Positions 57,414 to 64,000 of a stretch of DNA of 64,000 bases are shown here, piece by piece. Positions within the stretch are counted from its first letter, which is position 1; each line of letters opens with the position of its first letter. The notes beneath the pieces are model-generated. The model was not told the origin of the DNA and searched no databases. It was given only the letters and a program-made list of their open reading frames with translations. The translations under genes and the position numbers were made by a program. The stretch comes from Ovis canadensis (Eukaryota > Chordata > Mammalia > Artiodactyla > Bovidae), in the NCBI RefSeq assembly GCF_042477335.2, contig NC_091255.1:16160501-16224500 (forward strand), written 5' to 3'.

Positions 57414-57941
57414 CACCTCTGGTAAACACCAATCTGATCTCTGTTTCTATGAGCTTGTTTGTTCATTGTTTGTGAAGTATAATTACCCTACAACGCAATG
57501 CCATGTTAGTTCATGTTAGACAACACAGTGATTGAAAATTTCTATATGTTTCAAAATGATCATTACAATGTGTAGTTGCCATCTGTCACCATACACAGAT
57601 GTTATGTAATTATTGATTATGTTCCCCACACTATAATTTTCATACCCATGACTCATTTATTTTGCAACTGAAAATATGAGCCTCTTAATCTTCCTCACCT
57701 ATTTCTCTCCTCCCCCCACCACCTCCCCTGTGGCTACCACCTGCTTATTTCTATATCTATTGTTCTGTTTTGTTGAGTTTGTTCACTTGTTTTGTGTTTT
57801 GGAATCCACACATAAGTGAGATTATGCAGTCTTTATCTTTCTCTGTCTGACTTGTTTCACTTAGCATAATAACTTCTAGGTTTGTCCACGTTGTGGCAAA
57901 TGGAAAGATTTCATTCCTTTTTAGGGCAAAGTAAAATTCCA

Positions 57942-57985
57942 TTGTGTGTGTGTGTGTGTGTTTGTGTGTGTTTTTGTGTATGTAT
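57942..57985 (+). repeat. (TG)n microsatellite
   Basis: Interrupted TG run in the L1 3' UTR. Confidence 0.85.
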
Positions 57986-58253
57986 ATATATCATATCTTC
58001 TTTATTCATTGATTGACGGACACTCCGGCAGCTTCCATATTTTGACTATTGTAAATAATGGTACAGTAAACATAGGCTGCACATATCTTTTCTAATTATT
58101 GTTTTCATTTTCTTCAGATAAATTCCCAGCAGTGAAATTGAGGGATCGTTTGGTAGTTCAATTTCTGACTTTTTGAGGCACCTCTATTCTATTGTCCATG
58201 GTGACTACACAATTCACATGCTTATCAACAGTTTATAAGACTTGTCTTTGCTC

Positions 58254-58545
58254 AGGACTTCCCTCATGGGCCGATGGTTAAGAATCCACCTGCCAGCGCA
58301 GGGGACTCTGATCCCTAGTCTGAGGCCTAAGACCCCACATACCGCAGGGCAGCTAAGCCCACGCGCGCTAGAGCCCATGCTCTGCAAGAGAGCTCACCGC
58401 GACGAGCAACTTGCGCCCCCAGCTGGAGAGTAGCTCCCGCTCACTGCAGCTAGAGAAAGCGCGTGCACGGCAAGAAAGCACCTATGCGCCACAGTGAAAA
58501 CCCGACATGGTCAAACATAAAGAAACAAAAATTAATTGACAATAA
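58254..58545 (+). repeat. CHR-type SINE
   Basis: Head gacttccctcatgggccgat, then the cgcagggcagctaagcccac and gcagctagagaaagcgcgtg blocks. Confidence 0.82.
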
Positions 58546-59166
58546 AAAGAGTTCTCGTTTCTCCACACCCTCACCCACACTTGGTACTTGTTGTCTTTTA
58601 GGAATAGCCATTCTATATTTAAAAAAACAAACAGTAGCCATTCTGACAGCTACGATGTGATATCTCATTGTGGATTTTTTTTTTGAAGTATAGTTGATTT
58701 GCAGTGTTCAAGTGTATAGCATAGTGATATGTGTGTACACACGTACACACATACACACTCATAGACGCACATATACATTTAATGGCGAAAAGTTGACAGC
58801 AATTCAACTTAAATATATACTTTTTCAGATTCTTTTTCCATACAAGTTATTACAAGACACTGAATATAGTTCCCTATGGTATACAGTAGGTTTTTGTTGC
58901 TTACGGTTTTGATTTACATTTTCCTGTTGGTTAGTGCTGTTGAGCATCTTTTCATATGCTGGTTGGCTATATGTATGTCTTCTTTGGGAAAATATTTAGA
59001 TTATTTGCTCACTTGTTTTCTTTCACTTACAAAAGGTAGTCTGTGTTTCTTTAGAGTCACAAGCAGTTGACTGAGTCAGTGACTCAAACCACAAAGACAC
59101 CATTTCTCCTTCCCTCCAATCTGGGCCCAGGGTTGGCTGGGGCCCTGCATGACAGGACGGCTGCCT

Positions 59167-60023
59167 TCACAGATTGACAGGTTCCTCATTGCAGGCAACG
59201 TGACTACGAGAGGTTGACCAGATAGGTCACCAGCAACAGGTCGTTGATGTTGCTGTTGAGCATGGTCTGAAAGTCCTCAGGAACTGTTTTGGGCGCTTGG
59301 TTAACCAGACTCATCAAGAAGTGGCCCAGGGTACTGTTGGCTGACACCTTTGCGGACAGCGAGTCCTCTGTGCACTGCAACACAGTGCTGGGGGGCCGCT
59401 GACTTGCCGCAGGTCCCTGGAGAGGCCGACTACCCGGTAGGGGCTAAAACAGGTCAGGTCAGCTCCAACGCACCCAGTGTCTAACATGCGTCTTTCACCA
59501 TCAGAGGGTGACCATCGCCCCCACGGTCCTCCGGGGAACATGCATTAAAGTGCTGATGAGGCCTGGATGCTTGTATCCACCGTGAGGTGGATGGGGTTGG
59601 GGGCTTCTGGGCTGTAGTACTCACGGATCAGCACTGAGTGCTCCGTGATGTCGTGGGCTGAAGTGTACCAGCCCAGGATGAGCTCCTCTGGAGAGACTTT
59701 CCTGTGCATTTGACACATGTTCTTAGCAAATTCCATGTCAGCAGTCATCTCATCTCCTGACTCACTGTGTGGCACTGAAAGGCAACTGGTGACTTCCACT
59801 GAGTACGTGTCAACGGGTTCCAGCAAGGTCCAGATAACTCGGGCAGCTCCCTCGTTGCGTCGCTCGTAGCTGTCCACAATGGAGGCCAAGAGGACCACAC
59901 AGCCACCGGGGAAGGGGCCTGGGAGGGCAGGGCCAGACAGCAACTGGGCGGGGAGACGGGGGTCTGCACTGGGGCCGGGGACGAGGTCGCAGCGGGGGCT
60001 TTGGGTGGGGCGGCAGGAGGCAT
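59167..60023 (-). pseudogene. EIF3F: EIF3F processed pseudogene
   Basis: A minus-strand intronless copy of eukaryotic translation initiation factor 3 subunit F, an MPN-domain part of the eIF3 complex. It reads a Pro/Ala-rich N-terminus (60023 leftward), then [60 protein letters not shown] and [12 protein letters not shown], and ends at the stop at 59167-59169. Frameshifts near 59940 and in the middle, a damaged segment after VDTS (about 59460-59550) and a lost C-terminal stretch make it non-functional. There are no intron remnants. It sits within antisense L1 sequence. TTCACTT occurs near both edges (about 59022 and 60046) and may be the TSD. No clear A-tail remains. Confidence 0.88.
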
Positions 60024-60982
60024 GCTCGCCGGTACTGCTGGTGTTCACTTTTTAATTGGGCTGTGATTTGCATTTTTGTTGTTGAGTTGTAAGTGTTCTT
60101 TGTATATTTTGGATATTAACCCCATATAGGAAATACTGTTTGCAAAGTTTTTCTCCCCCTCAGTAGGTGGTCTCTTCATTTTGTTGACAGTTTCCTTCAC
60201 TGTGAAAAGTTGTTTAATTTGATGTAGCCCAATTTATATATTTTTGCTTTTTTTCACCTGAGGCAATGTATATTAAAAATATTATTAAGACTCATGTAAA
60301 AGTGTACTGGTCATGTTTTCTTCTAGGAGTTTTATGGTCTCAGATCTTACGTTTAAGTCTTTAATCCATTTTGACTTTATTTTTGTCTGTGGTGTGAGAC
60401 ATATTCAGCATGTAGCTGTCAAGTTCTTTCAACACCATTTATTGAAGAGGCTGTCTTTTTGCCATGATATATTCTTGCCTCTTTTGTCAGAGATTAATTG
60501 CCCAGATAAATGTAGGCTGATTTCTGGATCTATATTCTGTTCATTGATCTGCGTGTCTATTTTTGTAACAGTATGATACTATTTTGATCTCTTAACTTTG
60601 TAGTATAGTTTGAAATCAGGGTGCCTGATACCTCCAGCTTTGTGCTCCTTTCTCAAGATTGTTTTGACTATTCAAGATCTTTTGTGCTTCCCTACAAATT
60701 ACAGAATTATTTGTTCTAGTTCTGTAACAGATAATGCTATTGGTATTTTGATAAGTGTTGCATTGTGTTTGTAGATGGCTTTGGGGAGCATGGTCATTTT
60801 AACAATATTAATTCTTCCAGCCCGTGAGCACAGTGTATCTGTCCATCTGTTTGTGTCATCTTCAATGTCTCTCATCAGCATCTGGTAGTTTCAAACTATA
60901 GATCTTTTACCTTCTTAATTAGGTTTATTTCTAGGTATTTTATTATTTTTGATGCAGTTTTACTTTTTAAAGATTTCATTTA

Positions 60983-61322
60983 GTTTATTTATCTGTTTAG
61001 GCTTTGGCTGTGCTTGGTCTCTGTTCTGCCCGGGGTTTTCTCTAGTTGTGCTGAGCAGAGGCTGCTCTCTAGCTGAGGTGCTCAGGTTTCTTATCGTGGC
61101 GGCTTCTTCTGTCGTGGATGGAGTGTGGGCTCGAGCCGTGGGGGCTTCAGTAGCTACAGCGTGTGGGCTCAGTAGTTGTGGCTCCCAGGCTCCACAGCAC
61201 AGGCTCAATACTTAAGGCCTACAAGCTTAGTTGCTCTGAAGCATGTGGGAATCTTCCCAAATCAGGGATTAAACTCCTGCATTGGCAGGCAAATTCTTTA
61301 CCATTGAGCCACCTGAGAAGCC
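60983..61322 (-). repeat. CHR-type SINE, antisense
   Basis: Body ggttttctctagttgtgctg and reversed head accattgagccacctgagaa. Confidence 0.82.
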
Positions 61323-61699
61323 CTTTTGATGAGATTGTAAACGAGACTATTTTCTTACCTTCTCTTTCTAATAGTTAAAGAAACTGTTACGTTTTTAGAA
61401 GCACAACAGAATTTATGTATATTACTTTTATATCCTGCAAATTTACCAGATTCATTGATGAATTTTTTATTCATTTTTTGATGGCATCTTTAGAATTTTT
61501 TATGTATAGTAGCATGTCATCTGCAAACTGTGACAGTTTTACTTATTCTTTTCCAGTTTGGATTCCTTTTCTTTCTTTTTCTTGTCTGATTTCTGTGACT
61601 GGGAGTTCCAACACTGTGTCGAATACAAGTGGAGAGAGGGGACACCTTTGTCTTGTTTCTGATCCTAGAGGAACTTTCAGCTTTTCAACATTTAAATTT

Positions 61700-61995
61700 T
61701 ATGTATTTGTTTGGTTTTGGCTGTTCTGGGTCTTCAGTGCTGTGCGTGGGCTTTCTCTGGCTGTAGTGAGTCGGGGCTACTCTCCAATTGCAGTACGCGG
61801 GCTTGTCACTGTGGTGGCTTCTCTCGTTGCAGAGCTCTAGGGGGCACAGGCTTCAGTAGTAGTTGCTTCAGTTGAAGCAACTGCCTGGGCTCAGTTGCTC
61901 CCTGGCATATGGGATCTTCCTGGACCAGGGATCAAACCTATGTCCTTTGCCTTGGCGGGTGGATTCTTCACCACTGGACCACCAACAAAGTCCCA
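61700..61995 (-). repeat. CHR-type SINE, antisense
   Basis: Body gggctttctctggctgtagt and reversed head ttcaccactggaccaccaac. Confidence 0.82.
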
Positions 61996-62907
61996 GCTTT
62001 TCACTGTTCAGTGTGGTGTTAAGCTATAGGCTTGTCATACATCACCTTTATGATCTTGAGGTATGTTCCCTCTATATCCCCTTTCCGGAGAGTTTTTAAT
62101 CATAAATTTAAATCATGAATTTAATTAAACTTAATTTAAATTAATTATGAATTAAATTTTGGATTTATCAAAAGCTTTTAAATAAAATGTTTGTGTTTCT
62201 ATTGAGATGAGTATATGATTTTTGTTCTTCAGTTTGTTAATATGATGTGTTACATTGACTTGTGAATATTGATCCATCCTTACATCCCTGGGGTAAATCC
62301 ACTTGATCATTGTCTGTGCTCTTTTTGATGTATTGTTGAATTCAATTTGCTAATATTTTGTTGAGGAATTTTTCATCTATGTTCATCAGTGGTATTGGCC
62401 TTTAATTTGTGTGTGTGTGATAGCTTTATCTGGTTTTGGTATCAGGGTGATGCTGGCCTTGTTGATTGGGTTCAGAAATATTTCTTCCTCTGCAATTGTT
62501 TGGAATTATTTGAGGAAGATAGATGTTAACTCTTCTCCAAGCATTTGGTAAAATTCATCTATGAAGCCATCTGGTCCTGGACTTTTGTTTGTTGGAAGTT
62601 TTAATATTACTGATTCAACTTCAATACTGGTAATTGGTCTGTCCATATTTTCTATTTCTTCTTAATTCAGTCTTGAGAGATTGTGCATTTCTAGAAGTTT
62701 GTCCATTTCTTCTAGGTTGTCCATTTTATTGTTGTGTAATTGTTCATAGCAATTTTGTTAATAATATGATCCTTTATATTTCTGTGGTGTTGGTTTTAAT
62801 GTCTCATTTTTCATTTCTGATTTTATTAATTTGGGCCTTCTCTCTTTCTTGATGAGTCTGGCTAAAGATTTATCAATGTTGTTAATCTTCTCAAAGAACC
62901 AGCTCTT

Positions 62908-63245
62908 GGGCTTCCCTGGTGGCTCAGTGGTAAAGAATCTGCCTGTCAATGCAGGAGACATGGGTTCAGTCCCTAGCCCAGGAAGAGTCCACTTGCCATG
63001 GAACAGCTAAGCCCATGTGCCACAACTACTGAACCAGAGTTCTAGAACCCTTGAGCTGCAACTTCTGAGCCCACACACTGCAACTACTGAAGCGCGTATG
63101 CCTAGAGCCTGTGCTCCATGAAAGAAGACACTGCAATGAGAAGCCTCCGCACCGCAGCAAAGAGTAGCCCCCACTCACAGCAACTAGAGGAAGCTTGTGT
63201 GCAACAACAAAGACCTGGAGCAGCCACAAACAAATAAATCTTAAT
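62908..63245 (+). repeat. CHR-type SINE
   Basis: Head ggcttccctggtggctcagt, long body with gagctgcaacttctgagccc, ending in an A-rich tail. It interrupts the antisense L1. Confidence 0.85.
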
Positions 63246-64000
63246 ACAATAAAAACAGTTGCTAACATACTTTCAAAAAGACGAAAAGAGCCAACTCTTT
63301 GTTTCATTGATCCTGTTTTTCCTCTCCATTTCATTTAATTCTGCTCTGATCTTTTTATAGTTCCTTTAGGTGTAAAGTTAGGTTGTTTGTATGAGATTTT
63401 TCTTGTTTGCTGAGGTTAGCTTGTATCACTATAAACTTTCCCCTTAGAGTTTTTTTTTTTTTTAATGTTATATAGGTTTTGGATTGCTATGTTTTCGTTT
63501 TCACATGTCTGTAAGTACTTTTTGATTTCCTCTTTGATTTCTTCATTAATCCATTAGTCACTTGAGCTGATTTGTCTCTATCCTTGATGATCGTTATCTG
63601 AATACAGTTGTAAAAAATAGTTAACTCTCCAAATACTTTTTCTGGATTCATGGTACGGTTTCATACCTTCTTCTGGGGTCAAGAAGAGTTCAAGCTCAGG
63701 AACCATATGGAAATTTAATTTTTTTATGTTTTTAATCATCATGTATTTATATTTTATGCTCTACCTTTTTTTTTCATTTAATAGTATTTCAAATGAAACT
63801 TTCTAGTTCTTGGAACTTCTGGATTGGTGAACACATCAAGGTGCTGGGAGAACCATGTGTTTAGAGAGGGCATGGAAACTGCCCTCCCTCACCCTATACT
63901 GTGCCCAATGCATGTCTTCCCTTTGTCTATTCCTGAGTTGTATCCTTAGTAATAAACCAGTAATAGAAAGAATGTTTCCTGAGTGAGTTGTTCTAGTGAA

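Larger units (their letters stand above)
57200..64000 (-). mobile_element. Long antisense L1 sequence with insertions
   Basis: From left to right it runs from 3' UTR (57200-58250, with cataagtgagattatgcagt and tttcacttagcataataact) through the ORF2 end (58880-59030) and ORF2 (60050-60980, including RINIVKM on the minus strand near 60800) to the reverse transcriptase (about 62200-62900) and on to the window edge. SINEs and a processed pseudogene interrupt it. Whether it is one L1 or several is not settled. Frames are broken throughout. Confidence 0.7.

Overview
The window is ruminant (bovid-type) nuclear DNA. The evidence is the dense load of repeats found together in ruminants: at least nine BovB (RTE-class LINE) copies, many Bov-tA-type tRNA-derived SINEs, longer cetartiodactyl CHR-type SINEs, L1 elements and several endogenous retrovirus (ERV) remnants. 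I see no bacterial features, no CRISPR array and no functional tRNA or rRNA gene. I found no undescribed multi-gene system.

The one intact host gene is SCPEP1 (retinoid-inducible serine carboxypeptidase, peptidase family S10) on the + strand, with coding exons from 21796 to 43385. I could place all 13 coding exons. Every intron is GT-AG, every junction keeps frame, and the product is 452 residues with the catalytic triad Ser167/Asp371/His431. A TATA-less CpG-island promoter with a CLEAR-like CACGTG box lies just upstream, and two AATAAA signals follow the stop codon.

Layout. Positions 1-3860: decayed gammaretrovirus-like (ERV1) pol, an almost completely deleted env and a 3' LTR. 3862-8003: a sense BovB, a SINE and a 5'-inverted (twin-primed) BovB. 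8395-8823: LTR-like sequence. 9154-18140: one L1 split by an ERVK-type solo LTR (itself split by a BovB), a second solo LTR (itself split by a SINE), a 2.3 kb antisense BovB with a 499-codon reverse transcriptase frame, and a CHR SINE. 19128-20884: SINEs and a rearranged BovB. 21480-43907: SCPEP1, with a sense BovB in intron 6 and an antisense BovB in intron 11. 45080-46700: ERV-L pol remnant with an L1 tail. 49203-50395: BovB tail and antisense LTR. 52911-54640: LTR split by a young L1 3' end. 55060-55860: older L1 end. 57200-64000: long antisense L1 sequence carrying SINEs and an EIF3F processed pseudogene.

The SCPEP1 exons work as one transcript. The rest is transposable-element archaeology, where target-site duplications (TSDs) and nesting give relative ages. 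Comparisons with human SCPEP1 and EIF3F rest on my knowledge of those proteins, not on an alignment run here. Repeat edges without a stated TSD are accurate only to about 5-30 bases.
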